From: Negativicoccus succinicivorans
Lineage (GTDB): Bacteria > Bacillota > Negativicutes > Veillonellales > Negativicoccaceae
Length of the DNA stretch: 64,000 nucleotides
Assembly (NCBI RefSeq): GCF_014207605.1
Contig: NZ_JACHHI010000001.1
Location: 186,001-250,000 of the forward strand
Direction of reading: 5' to 3'
The position numbers were made by a program, and so were the translations under genes. The stretch's first letter is position 1, and the number at the start of each line of letters is the position of its first letter. Positions 23,743-32,045 of the stretch are shown here, piece by piece. The notes beneath the pieces were generated by a model that had not been told where the DNA came from, did no database searches, and worked only from the letters and a program-made list of their open reading frames with translations.

Positions 23743-25283
23743 TTTATGGGATTTTTCGTTGGTGCAAATTCCAGCAGTTCATACACCAAATCCATATTCA
23801 ATGCTTCGCGAACTGTGGCGGCCAAGCGGTCATATTCGGATTCTTTATATTCCTGTAAACGAAATTGAACCGGAAGTGGCGCTAAACCTTTTTTCTTTCG
23901 TAATGCGTTTAAAATACCCCGACGCAACTCATCATTATCAAAAATACCGTGAATATAAGTTCCGAAACAATTACCGTCTGCGGTTACTAAGCCGTCTTGG
24001 ATATCAACTTCATGCAGGCTGCGTTCAGTAATGTGAAAAGCAGCCGTATCATGATGGGTAAAAACACTTTTTCCCATGTGGATTTCGTAGCCCGCAAGGT
24101 CATCCCAATTCGCATGTAGATCCAAAAAAGAAAAGTCGCGACAGGAGAATTTTACCTGATTGGTAGTTTTAGTTCCTGCCATTTCTGTGGAAAGTGGTAA
24201 AAGTCCGATTCCGTCGATACGGTCGTATTTACTTTCGACGTGTTGCGGATCCGTAATCTCTTCGCCCAACATTTGGTAGCCGCCACAAATTCCTATGACA
24301 GGCGTACCTTCTTTAGCAAGACGACGAATTTCATCTACATAACCAAACTGTTGAAGATACAAAAGATCTTCTGTCGTATTTTTGCTGCCCGGTAAAATAA
24401 TCACATCCGGATGCCCGATACTGTCACCGCGACGAACGTAACGCACTTCTACATCGGGTTCATGACTGAATACGTCAAAGTCCGTAAAATTGGAAATTTT
24501 CGGTGTTTGTAAAACTGCGATTTCAAGTTCTTTTGCCTGTGCTGAAAGCTTTTTGTCTGCCAAGGATACGGAATCTTCGTTATCAATCCCCAAATCTTGC
24601 AGGTAAGGCACCACTCCAAGCACGGGAATTTTGGTTTTCTCTTCCAAAAAATCGATGGCAGGCTCCAATAACTTAATATCACCACGGAACTTGTTAATAA
24701 CAATACCTTTTACGTGGGCACGTTCTTCCGAAGACAATAATTCCAAAGTGCCTACCACAGCAGCCAGCGCTCCGCCACGATCGATATCGGCGACGAGAAC
24801 AACCGGCGCATCCAATTCCAACGCTACACGCATATTGACAATATCTGTCGCTTTGAGGTTCACTTCGGCGGGACTGCCCGCGCCTTCAATCACTACTACA
24901 TCAAAATGGTTGCGCAGATAATCCATACTTTCCTTGACTTTATCCCACGCAGTCAGACTGTAGTGTTCATGATATTCACGTGCACTGTAAACTCCAACCG
25001 GTTTCCCCATTAAGACAACTTGCGACGTCTGATTTCCGGATGGCTTTAAGAGCACGGGATTCATTTGCACGATGGGATCCATCCCTGCCGCTTCCGCTTG
25101 TGCGACTTGCGCGCGACCGATCTCATCGCCGGCTTTCGTAACGTAAGAATTCAAGGCCATATTCTGTGCTTTAAATGGTGTCACACGATATCCGTCTTGC
25201 AATAAAATACGGCACAACGCTGTCGTTAAAATGCTTTTACCCACATGCGAGCTGGTGCCTTGAAACATAATTGTTTTTGCCAT
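23739..25283 (-). CDS. cobQ: Adenosylcobyric acid synthase
   Basis: A 514-residue glutamine-dependent amidotransferase (CbiP/CobQ) that amidates four carboxylates of the corrin ring. The N-terminal dethiobiotin-synthase-like ATP domain begins FQGTSSHVGKS; the C-terminal class I-type glutaminase has the Cys in GICGGYQMLGEE and the His in GTYIHGIFDND. It lies nine bases after cobU. Its presence means the substrate is a cobyrinic diamide or incomplete corrinoid made elsewhere or imported. Confidence 0.97.
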   Translation of the reverse strand: MAKTIMFQGTSSHVGKSILTTALCRILLQDGYRVTPFKAQNMALNSYVTKAGDEIGRAQVAQAEAAGMDPIVQMNPVLLKPSGNQTSQVVLMGKPVGVYSAREYHEHYSLTAWDKVKESMDYLRNHFDVVVIEGAGSPAEVNLKATDIVNMRVALELDAPVVLVADIDRGGALAAVVGTLELLSSEERAHVKGIVINKFRGDIKLLEPAIDFLEEKTKIPVLGVVPYLQDLGIDNEDSVSLADKKLSAQAKELEIAVLQTPKISNFTDFDVFSHEPDVEVRYVRRGDSIGHPDVIILPGSKNTTEDLLYLQQFGYVDEIRRLAKEGTPVIGICGGYQMLGEEITDPQHVESKYDRIDGIGLLPLSTEMAGTKTTNQVKFSCRDFSFLDLHANWDDLAGYEIHMGKSVFTHHDTAAFHITERSLHEVDIQDGLVTADGNCFGTYIHGIFDNDELRRGILNALRKKKGLAPLPVQFRLQEYKESEYDRLAATVREALNMDLVYELLEFAPTKNPIK

Positions 25284-25292
25284 GCGTCCTCC

Positions 25293-25868
25293 TTATTTGA
25301 TCCGTTTCGGAATCCCGCAAAGCACAAATTCAACCCGTTGTGCTTGCGCAGCTAAACGCTGATTGGCCAAACCGACTAAATCTCGATAGACCCTGCTTAA
25401 CGGATTATCCGGCACGATTCCCAGACCTAATTCATCGGAAACAAAAATAAAGTCTTTGTCACTGGAAACAATCGTGTCGATAAGTTTTTGAATCTCCATC
25501 TCGACTGCTTCCGTGACGATCTGTAAGCGTTCTTTTGAAATGTTGTTGCCGGGAGTAAGCTCCTCTTCCGTTAAACGGTCCATTAATAAATTATTTACAT
25601 ACATTGTAACACAGTCAAACAGATAGACTTCGCAAACTTGTAGGATCTCTGCTAACGATTTTGACTTAGGGGAATCATACATAAACGTTTGCCATGTATC
25701 GGGGCGACGTTCCCGGTGCCAACGTACCCGCAAAGCCATTTCTTCATCCCAAACGCGGGCGGTTGCTATATAACCTTTGCTCACTGCCGGATGTTTCGCT
25801 AAAATTGTTTCGGCATAAGCACTTTTACCGCTCCGGGCACCGCCTAATATCATCGTGATGGATCCCAC
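25293..25868 (-). CDS. cobU: Adenosylcobinamide kinase / adenosylcobinamide-phosphate guanylyltransferase
   Basis: A 191-residue bifunctional enzyme making adenosylcobinamide-GDP. The P-loop GGARSGKS is near residue 9, the guanylylated His is in RWHRERRP, and SDELGLGIVP is a family motif. The GTG at 25868 with GGAGG seven bases upstream is the chosen start; the next ATG is too far from the SD. It is the first gene of the cobalamin cluster and is divergent from the unknown gene at 25943. The 74-base gap is too short for a cobalamin riboswitch. Confidence 0.95.
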   Translation of the reverse strand: MGSITMILGGARSGKSAYAETILAKHPAVSKGYIATARVWDEEMALRVRWHRERRPDTWQTFMYDSPKSKSLAEILQVCEVYLFDCVTMYVNNLLMDRLTEEELTPGNNISKERLQIVTEAVEMEIQKLIDTIVSSDKDFIFVSDELGLGIVPDNPLSRVYRDLVGLANQRLAAQAQRVEFVLCGIPKRIK

Positions 25869-25907
25869 TCATCTTCCTCCTTTATGGCGATCTTAAGTAA
25901 AATCGGC

Positions 25908-25913
25908 TATAAT
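25908..25913 (+). promoter_or_regulatory. Candidate -10 for the small gene at 25943
   Basis: TATAAT at 25908-25913, about 30 bases before the ATG. No good -35 is seen at 17 bases, so this is a tentative call. Confidence 0.4.
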
Positions 25914-25942
25914 AATAAAAATAAATCAATGAGGTGAAATTA

Positions 25943-26311
25943 ATGGCAGACAACAAGACCTACCGCGTAGATTTAATGCGCACTCTATGGCAACATACGT
26001 ATCGCGCTACTATTTTTGATGCGAACGATGCGTATGCCGCAACGATCCGAATTATTCTGGGCATCCCTTTGGATCGTGCAGAAGTTCCCGAAAACGCTCC
26101 GGAAGTCAAAGATTATATCACGGTATTGGTAGAAGATACTGTGATAAAACCGCAAGATATTATAGCGTTTGAAGAGCAAATTACGCGTTTCATTATGGAA
26201 AAATCGGCGAGTGAAGAGTTTCAACCGACACACTGCCTGTTCTTCTATCCCAGTCCGGCCGAAACTTTACTTAAAGAACAGGAAAACAGCAAACCGGCAA
26301 ATGACAAATAA
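25943..26311 (+). CDS. Uncharacterised 122-residue protein between two cobalamin loci
   Basis: I do not recognise this protein. The ATG at 25943 has a GAGGTG SD seven bases upstream, and a bidirectional terminator follows, so it is a real single-gene unit. The product is soluble, acidic, with no signal peptide or membrane helix and no cysteine cluster (one Cys in THCLFFY). It ends in a polar tail rich in Glu, Lys and Asn. It is divergent from cobU and convergent with the adenosyltransferase gene. Codon use resembles the neighbours. No function can be assigned. Confidence 0.75.
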   Translation: MADNKTYRVDLMRTLWQHTYRATIFDANDAYAATIRIILGIPLDRAEVPENAPEVKDYITVLVEDTVIKPQDIIAFEEQITRFIMEKSASEEFQPTHCLFFYPSPAETLLKEQENSKPANDK

Positions 26312-26314
26312 AAT

Positions 26315-26347
26315 AAAAAAACAACTCCCTGTGGGAGTTGTTTTTTT
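26315..26347. terminator. Bidirectional terminator
   Basis: Stem CAACTCCC / GGGAGTTG (26322-26329 and 26333-26340), loop TGT, flanked by seven A and seven T. It separates the unknown gene from the convergent adenosyltransferase gene. Confidence 0.88.
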
Positions 26348-26855
26348 ATTTCAATTCTGACTCTGCACGTCCTAAAATATAGCATACATCGGAAAGACGA
26401 TTTAAATAGCGAATATCGACTTCGTTAACATCTTCGCCTTCTTCTGTATGCAATTTCCAGTAAGAGCGCTCCGCACGACGCACTACTGTTCTGGCAACGT
26501 TCAGAAATGCTTCAGCCACGGTTTCACCCGGAACCAAAAATTTAGTAAGAGGCTCCAGACGTGCATCGTACTTGTCAATCATTTGTTCCAATTCTTCGAC
26601 CCGCTCATCGGTAATATCCGGATCTTTACCAAGGCTGGCCGTATCTGCCATCAGTATCCACAGATCTTTTTGCAGGGCGTAAATATCATCTTTAACTTCT
26701 TGCAGTTGGGCCGCTGCGCGAGCCATGCCCAAAACCGCCTGTGCTTCATCGATAATCCCGTACGTTTCGACACGAGTGCTGTATTTGGGAACGCGTTGGC
26801 CTGTATATAACGCCGTCGTCCCTTTATCACCCGTTTTTGTGTATACCTTAGCCAT
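26346..26855 (-). CDS. Cob(I)alamin adenosyltransferase, PduO type
   Basis: A 169-residue PduO-type ATP:corrinoid adenosyltransferase. Signature segments are YTKTGDKGTTAL at the N terminus and ARTVVRRAERSYW plus YLNRLSDVCYILGR at the C terminus. It adds the 5'-deoxyadenosyl group to cob(I)alamin or corrinoid precursors. The ATG at 26855 follows a TAAGGAGG SD and lies ten bases after ndk; longer upstream frames overlap ndk and are rejected. It complements the late cobalamin cluster nearby. Confidence 0.95.
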   Translation of the reverse strand: MAKVYTKTGDKGTTALYTGQRVPKYSTRVETYGIIDEAQAVLGMARAAAQLQEVKDDIYALQKDLWILMADTASLGKDPDITDERVEELEQMIDKYDARLEPLTKFLVPGETVAEAFLNVARTVVRRAERSYWKLHTEEGEDVNEVDIRYLNRLSDVCYILGRAESELK

Positions 26856-26865
26856 AATAGCCTCC

Positions 26866-27270
26866 TTACAGTTCCGGGAACCAGAGTGCAATTTCCTGTG
26901 CTGCCGTTTCCGGAGCATCCGATGCATGCACAATGTTTTCATCAATCGAAGTCGCGAAATCGCCGCGAATCGAGCCAGGTACCGCTTCGATCGGATTCGT
27001 TGCACCGTTAATTTGGCGAACGGCTGCAATAGCATTTTCACCGCTGATTACCATCGCCAGCAACGGACCCGAAGTAATGAATTGAATCAAACCGTCAAAA
27101 AACGGTTTGCCTTCGTGTACCGCATAATGTTTTTTCGCTAATTCCGGCGAGATCTGTTCCATGCGAATGGCATCGATCGAAAGGCCTTTACGTTCAAAAC
27201 GCGAGATCACTTCGCCGCAGATTTTTTTCTGAACTCCGTCCGGTTTTACTAATACTAATGTTTTTTCCAT
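26866..27270 (-). CDS. ndk: Nucleoside diphosphate kinase
   Basis: A 134-residue kinase equilibrating nucleoside di- and triphosphates. The phospho-accepting His115 is in ENIVHASD, and the N terminus LVLVKPDGVQ is typical. A terminator-like hairpin lies just upstream of its AAAGGAG SD, downstream of the tRNA-Pro gene. It is cotranscribed with the adenosyltransferase gene. Confidence 0.97.
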   Translation of the reverse strand: MEKTLVLVKPDGVQKKICGEVISRFERKGLSIDAIRMEQISPELAKKHYAVHEGKPFFDGLIQFITSGPLLAMVISGENAIAAVRQINGATNPIEAVPGSIRGDFATSIDENIVHASDAPETAAQEIALWFPEL

Positions 27271-27283
27271 TTAGATCATTCTC

Positions 27284-27335
27284 CTTTTGTTCAAAAAATA
27301 AAAGCCAAAGAGACCTTAGCCCGTCCTCTTTGGCT
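27284..27335 (-). terminator. Terminator downstream of tRNA-Pro, abutting the ndk start
   Basis: A perfect ten-base stem AGCCAAAGAG / CTCTTTGGCT (27303-27312 and 27326-27335), with a T-rich tract on the minus strand. It ends about 20 bases before the ndk ATG and leaves no room for an ndk promoter. A second imperfect stem-loop (CCTTG/CAAGG, 27343-27367) lies between it and the tRNA. Confidence 0.8.
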
Positions 27336-27383
27336 GATGTATCCTTGACACGGTACCTCTGACAAGGAGGGGACCAGTTAAGG

Positions 27384-27460
27384 TGGTCGGAACGACATGA
27401 TTTGAACATGCGACCTCTACCACCCCAAGGTAGCGCTCTACCAAACTGAGCTACGTCCCG
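27384..27460 (-). tRNA. tRNA-Pro (anticodon GGG)
   Basis: On the minus strand a 77-base cloverleaf starts CGGGACG at 27460. The acceptor stem pairs with CGTTCCG (one G-T), the D arm is GCTC/GAGC, the anticodon stem CTACC/GGTAG holds the loop TTGGGGT (27428-27422) with anticodon GGG at 27426-27424, and the T arm contains TTCAAAT. The 3' CCA is encoded (27386-27384). It reads proline codon CCC. Confidence 0.96.
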
Positions 27461-27467
27461 ACATCTT

Positions 27468-27473
27468 ATTATA
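27468..27473 (-). promoter_or_regulatory. tRNA-Pro promoter (-10 element)
   Basis: TATAAT on the minus strand ends seven bases before the tRNA 5' end. A TTGACA lies at 27501-27496, inside thrB, but the spacer would be 22 bases, so the -35 is unclear. Confidence 0.55.
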
Positions 27474-27484
27474 GAATATTAATT

Positions 27485-28402
27485 TTACGTCTCTTTGTCA
27501 AGAGGAATCAACGCTACACCGTCGGCGCAAACTGTGACGATATGCACCTGCGCCGCTTCCTCTTCACCAAATTCCATTTGCATAGCTTTTCCCACGGCAG
27601 CGGCATGATTCTCATCGCTAACCGCCAATAAAGTACTGCCTGAGCCACTGATAGTCGATGCATACGCGCCTGCCTGCAAAGCAGCTTTCAGTACTTCTTT
27701 GCCATGCGGAATGAGCGTCAGGCGGTACGGTACGTGCAAACGATCGGCAAATGCCGCTTGTAAAAGTTGAGGGCGCCGATTCACCAATGCACCGATCAAC
27801 GCAGCCGCTCCGGAAATGGTTTGAACCGCATCTTGCAACGAAACTGTCTGTGGCATAATCTCCCGAGCCTTTTGCGTCGATACTTCCGAGCGGGGCGATA
27901 CGACTACAAAACGCCAGTCGGAAGGCACGGAGAACTGCGAAATCTGCCAGTCGGCATCAATATGATGCGCTGAACAAAAGCCGCCTAAAAGGCAAGGTGT
28001 AACATTATCAGGATGGCCTTCCAATTCCACCACCAGAGGCAAAAGTTCTTCTTTTGAACGCTGCAGACCGGTAATTTGATTGGCTAAAAACACTCCGCCT
28101 ACTACCGCCGCCGAGGAACTCCCCAAGCCTCTTGCCATGGGAATACGATGCTTCATCACCAGATGCCCATGGGGTAAATCAACTCCGTAATGAGCGGCGA
28201 AAAAGTTCATGCTCTTATAGAAAAGATTCTGCTCATTAAATATGAGCGTACCCGCTCCTTCCCCATGTATTTCGCCGGTAAGAGTCTCCTCGCCGGGAAT
28301 AAATGCAACTTCATTGTATAAGTCCAGTGCCATTCCGAACACATCAAAACCGCAACCGAGATTTGCCGTCGTCGCCGGTATGCGAATTTTAACGTTCATC
28401 AT
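27485..28402 (-). CDS. thrB: Homoserine kinase
   Basis: A GHMP kinase of 305 residues that phosphorylates homoserine for threonine synthesis. Motifs are RIPATTANLGCGFDVFG at the N terminus and the ATP loop MARGLGSSSAAVVGG, plus GAYASTISGSGSTLL. The start is the ATG at 28402 with a GGGGAAAG SD, or the adjacent ATG at 28399; it overlaps hom by 14 bases. It is the last gene of the 11-gene run starting at 38414. Confidence 0.95.
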   Translation of the reverse strand: MMNVKIRIPATTANLGCGFDVFGMALDLYNEVAFIPGEETLTGEIHGEGAGTLIFNEQNLFYKSMNFFAAHYGVDLPHGHLVMKHRIPMARGLGSSSAAVVGGVFLANQITGLQRSKEELLPLVVELEGHPDNVTPCLLGGFCSAHHIDADWQISQFSVPSDWRFVVVSPRSEVSTQKAREIMPQTVSLQDAVQTISGAAALIGALVNRRPQLLQAAFADRLHVPYRLTLIPHGKEVLKAALQAGAYASTISGSGSTLLAVSDENHAAAVGKAMQMEFGEEEAAQVHIVTVCADGVALIPLDKET

Positions 28403-29699
28403 TGCCGCTTTCCCCAAGCACTCGTAAAACATTGGCAATTTCACGTACGCAATTCAAATTTTGCAACCTTGCCCGTACGTTTTGAATAGCCGTATCCCCT
28501 GCCGGATATACAACCATAACAATTTCCGCTGTCTCTTCCAAGTTTCCTCGTTGCCACATCGTTTTAATGCTCACGCCGTCTTGGGCAAAGCATTGCGAAA
28601 TCTCCGACAAAACGCCGGGCGCATTATCAACAATGAGACGGAAATAGTACGATGATAGTACAAAGTTGGGATCCATAAACTGTGCCGGATTATTCTCTTT
28701 CAGCCACGCATTTTTGCCGGTTGTATGATGATGCAAATGAGCAGCAATTTCCAACACATCTCCCAATACGGCACTGGCCGTCGGGTACGAACCGGCGCCT
28801 TTGCCGTAAAACATAATGTCATCGACTGCATTGCCTACAATGTAGACCGCGTTATACGCACCGCGCACCGCGGCCAGCGGATGATCTTGCGGTACAAACG
28901 CTGGATATACTGCCGCCGCAATGCCCTCTGGTTGTTGACGAGCGACAGCTAATAATTTAATGACATAACCGAATTCTTTAGCAAACTGAATATCTTTACT
29001 GTCAATTGCTTCAATACCTTCGACAGAGACGTCGTCGCTGGTCACATTAGCGCGGAACCCGATGGAACTTAAAATCGCAATTTTACGGGCGGCATCAAAC
29101 CCGCCGACATCTGCCGTCGGATCCGCTTCGGCAAACCCCAGCTTTTGCGCATTCGTCAACGCATCCCGGTACGACATATTCTTTTCGGTCATTTCAGTAA
29201 GAATATAATTCGTAGTTCCGTTGATGATTCCGACAATTTCTGTAATTTGATTTGCTTTCAGAGATTTTTGCAACGGCAGTAAAATCGGAATACCGCCACC
29301 GACACTTGCTTCACACATAAAGTCCGCAGCGTTTTCAACGGCAGTCTTGACAATTTCAGGGCCGTGCAGCGACACCAAGTCTTTGTTGGCACTAACTACA
29401 CTTTTACCGCGTCGAAGGGCTTCCAAAATAAACTCTTTGGCAGGATGAATCCCACCCATTACTTCCACTACAATAGAAATATCCGGATCGTCCAAAATAT
29501 CATTGATATCATCGGTAATGGTCAAATCGGAAGGAATATTTAAGTGACCGTATCCATTAACATTTTTGACAAGTGCACGTTTAATTCGAATCGGGCTGCC
29601 CAAATCTTCTTCAATGATCGTACGATTTTTTTCTAAGGTATTTAAAACGCCGGATCCTACTGTACCCAGTCCCAAAATACCAATATATATTGATTCCAT
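28389..29699 (-). CDS. hom: Homoserine dehydrogenase
   Basis: A 436-residue NAD(P)H enzyme reducing aspartate semialdehyde to homoserine. It has an N-terminal Rossmann fold (GILGLGTVGSGV), the catalytic domain (INGTTNYILTEM, KLGFAEADPTADVGGFDAARK) and a C-terminal ACT domain starting near residue 348 that gives feedback control by threonine. It is preceded by a separate ACT-domain gene and followed by thrB; threonine synthase is not in the window. Confidence 0.97.
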   Translation of the reverse strand: MESIYIGILGLGTVGSGVLNTLEKNRTIIEEDLGSPIRIKRALVKNVNGYGHLNIPSDLTITDDINDILDDPDISIVVEVMGGIHPAKEFILEALRRGKSVVSANKDLVSLHGPEIVKTAVENAADFMCEASVGGGIPILLPLQKSLKANQITEIVGIINGTTNYILTEMTEKNMSYRDALTNAQKLGFAEADPTADVGGFDAARKIAILSSIGFRANVTSDDVSVEGIEAIDSKDIQFAKEFGYVIKLLAVARQQPEGIAAAVYPAFVPQDHPLAAVRGAYNAVYIVGNAVDDIMFYGKGAGSYPTASAVLGDVLEIAAHLHHHTTGKNAWLKENNPAQFMDPNFVLSSYYFRLIVDNAPGVLSEISQCFAQDGVSIKTMWQRGNLEETAEIVMVVYPAGDTAIQNVRARLQNLNCVREIANVLRVLGESGNDER

Positions 29700-29709
29700 C
29701 GCAGCCTCC

Positions 29710-30159
29710 TTATTCGTGCCCGATCAAAGTTATTTCCTTGACGCCTTTAATCCGACCGATACGTTTGATAATATCCTCGACGCTTATCTTCATATGCCTC
29801 GTTTCAAATGACATCGTTACATTGGCGATATCCTGGAGTGGAATTCCCTGATTAATGGTGATAATGCTTCCGTTTTCCCGTGCGATTAATTGCAATACGC
29901 GAGACAATACCCCTGCCTCATGGGAAATCATAATGGAGACGCTGAATACTCGCCCCTGGATTGCCTCGTAAAAGGGTTCCACACGATCTTTATACTTATA
30001 GTAAGCGCTGCGACTTAAATCCGCCATTTGCACGGCTTGATGAATCGTTTTTGCTTCGCCGTTACTGAGAAGGTTTTTGACTTGAATCGTTTTTTTGATT
30101 GCTTCGGGCAATATACGTTCATCGACCAAATAAAACTGGGTATCTTTTGAGTTATCCAC
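29710..30159 (-). CDS. ACT domain protein, PheB-like (UPF0735), possible threonine regulator
   Basis: A 149-residue protein. The N-terminal half carries a helix-turn-helix-like stretch (GEAKTIHQAVQMADLS followed by RSAYYKYKDRV, about residues 34-60), and the C-terminal half, from about residue 70, is an ACT domain (SIMISHEAGVLSRVLQLIA). The start is GTG at 30159 behind GGAGGAG. It lies ten bases upstream of hom-thrB, so a role as an amino-acid-sensing regulator of homoserine/threonine genes is likely but inferred. Confidence 0.85.
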   Translation of the reverse strand: MDNSKDTQFYLVDERILPEAIKKTIQVKNLLSNGEAKTIHQAVQMADLSRSAYYKYKDRVEPFYEAIQGRVFSVSIMISHEAGVLSRVLQLIARENGSIITINQGIPLQDIANVTMSFETRHMKISVEDIIKRIGRIKGVKEITLIGHE

Positions 30160-30165
30160 TGCGTT

Positions 30166-31188
30166 TTACTCCTCCAACCGTTGGGGTAAGTGTCCCGGAT
30201 CTTGGGTCTTACCCAACAAATATTTTTTCCCGAACAAAGTTAACATAAAATACATCCCTAAAAAGAATGGAATATATTCTGCTATGAAACGCCACATGAC
30301 GGCAAGTAAACCTACCGTACCCCGAGGCACGTACCCTTTAAATAAAAGTACAAAAAATCCTTCCGCAATACCGGTGCCCCCAGGCGTCGGCGCGAAGTAA
30401 AGCATAAAATTTAATACGATCATACGCCCTAACAGGAACAAGTTGCTGACTGCGGTATTACTTTTCCAAAGCAAAGCCGGTAAAACACCGTAAATACAAC
30501 ACAAACTAAGTCCGGAATAAAGAAACACAAGAAGTGTATCCCATGGGCGATCTTTCATAATCTGTAAAGTAACGGTTAAGTCATTCAAAAAACGTAAAAA
30601 TTTTCGAATACGTTGCTTGGAAAAACCGCAAGTATGTAGCATTACAAACGTCCATTTTTTGCCAGAAGCACCGGAGAACAACCAAAATCCGAATAAGCAA
30701 GCCAATAAAAAGGCTATCGCAATATAAAACAAAGTGCTGTTACCTATATACGGAATGTCCAAGTGATCAAAGAAAAAGACAAACGGTAACGCAAACACTA
30801 AAAACAGGATCGAAAAAATGGTTCGGATGATAACGATCATACTGCTTTTAGCCACCGGTACGCCGATGCTTCGCAAAATCAGTACTTGTGCAATGGCACC
30901 ACCGGCAGCGCCGGGGGTCAGCAATCCCATAAAGTAGTTACCGAAAATCACCTGCATAATGCCGATCAGACGCACTTTATAACCGTTCATTGCCACAAGA
31001 CGTTGCAAACGCAGACCGTCAAAATACATACCGACACTCCAAATTCCAAGCGCCAGTATAATATTGGAAACGGAAAAATACGTAAGTGCGTGCCAGGTAG
31101 TAAAGTCGATGGTAAAGTACACCGTGCAAAAGGTCACAATTGCAATCAGTGCAAATAATAAAATACCGTTACGGACGGTATGATTCAT
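30166..31188 (-). CDS. Lysylphosphatidylglycerol synthase/flippase-type membrane protein (UPF0104)
   Basis: A 340-residue membrane protein with about eight to nine hydrophobic helices. GNYFMGLLTPGAAGGAIAQVLIL near residue 90 and FAPTPGGTGIAEG near 270 are hallmarks of the UPF0104 family, the flippase domain of MprF-like proteins. No C-terminal synthase domain is present, so it may move lipids across the membrane rather than make them. It overlaps the upstream deacetylase gene by four bases; the pair may act on a glycolipid. Function is inferred. Confidence 0.85.
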   Translation of the reverse strand: MNHTVRNGILLFALIAIVTFCTVYFTIDFTTWHALTYFSVSNIILALGIWSVGMYFDGLRLQRLVAMNGYKVRLIGIMQVIFGNYFMGLLTPGAAGGAIAQVLILRSIGVPVAKSSMIVIIRTIFSILFLVFALPFVFFFDHLDIPYIGNSTLFYIAIAFLLACLFGFWLFSGASGKKWTFVMLHTCGFSKQRIRKFLRFLNDLTVTLQIMKDRPWDTLLVFLYSGLSLCCIYGVLPALLWKSNTAVSNLFLLGRMIVLNFMLYFAPTPGGTGIAEGFFVLLFKGYVPRGTVGLLAVMWRFIAEYIPFFLGMYFMLTLFGKKYLLGKTQDPGHLPQRLEE

Positions 31189-32036
31189 GCGCCGATCACT
31201 CCAAAATTGATTCTGTGAATGCCTTCATGCATCAACAATTCATAAACATTCGGCGAAGTTAACGCCTGGTACTCTTTTTCCCAGTTATATTCCCAGCCAT
31301 ATTGAGCTCCCAGGTGAAGGTTGCTGCTGCCCGGATGGCACATCAATTCATGGAAACCATCTCGCAATTGCGGGAAAAGTTGCAACAATTTGCGTTCCGT
31401 CAAATGGCCGCCATCCATCATCCCCCAAAAATGTTCGGTCGTCGCCATTCCGGCTGCACGTATTTTACGTCGTGCCCGATTCGCTAACACGGTAAGGCCC
31501 GTTTTTCCAAACAAGCGACGCCAATCCGCAAGATGTTTACCGTAGCGAATATTTTCGGCCGGAATGCGCATCGCACGAATATGATATTTCTCACATAAGG
31601 TCAACACAATCGGTAAGACACGTGGCCAGACATGTAAATGCTGGTGTCCGTCGACATGTGTAATAGTTAATTTTGTTCCCGCAATTTTCGCAAATTGGGC
31701 TGAAAGCTCCCGATACACATCATTGTAATCAATTTCTCCGGCCAAATCGCGGCGAATGAATTCACCATAGTCGGCCAATAATTTACCGTTTTCGTCAAGC
31801 AAACTTTTGACTTCCGCCGGATCCGCCACCGGGTCTATCCCACCGACTAACGCAGTATGAATGCCCACTCCGAGTCGCGGTAACGTTTCTGCTACGGCGA
31901 TTGCGTCTTCAAAAGCGGCGCCGCCTGCTAATAAAGTTGTGCTGGTTATAATCCCGTTTTGAAAACCACGAGCAATCGCTTCATTGACAGACGGATGTAA
32001 ACCGAAATCATCCGCATTCACAATTAAAAATTTCAT
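31185..32036 (-). CDS. YdjC/ChbG-HpnK family carbohydrate deacetylase
   Basis: A 283-residue protein of the YdjC family. The metal/catalytic motif VNADDFGLHPSVNEAI is at residues 5-20, with THVDGHQHLHVWP near 133-145 and LMCHPG near 245. Family members deacetylate chitooligosaccharides (ChbG) or hopanoid-linked sugars (HpnK). With the flippase-like gene directly after it, a lipid-linked sugar is a plausible substrate; this is inference. Confidence 0.88.
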   Translation of the reverse strand: MKFLIVNADDFGLHPSVNEAIARGFQNGIITSTTLLAGGAAFEDAIAVAETLPRLGVGIHTALVGGIDPVADPAEVKSLLDENGKLLADYGEFIRRDLAGEIDYNDVYRELSAQFAKIAGTKLTITHVDGHQHLHVWPRVLPIVLTLCEKYHIRAMRIPAENIRYGKHLADWRRLFGKTGLTVLANRARRKIRAAGMATTEHFWGMMDGGHLTERKLLQLFPQLRDGFHELMCHPGSSNLHLGAQYGWEYNWEKEYQALTSPNVYELLMHEGIHRINFGVIGA

Positions 32037-32045
32037 ATTGGCTCC

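Noticed and set aside
25869..25942. Possible cobalamin riboswitch upstream of cobU
   Set aside because: Only 74 bases separate the divergent genes, far too short for a B12 riboswitch, and no B12-box-like sequence was seen.
27343..27367. Plus-strand promoter TTGACA in the tRNA-ndk spacer
   Set aside because: TTGACA is present but no -10 follows at 16 to 18 bases and there is no plus-strand gene; the sequence is better read as an imperfect stem-loop.
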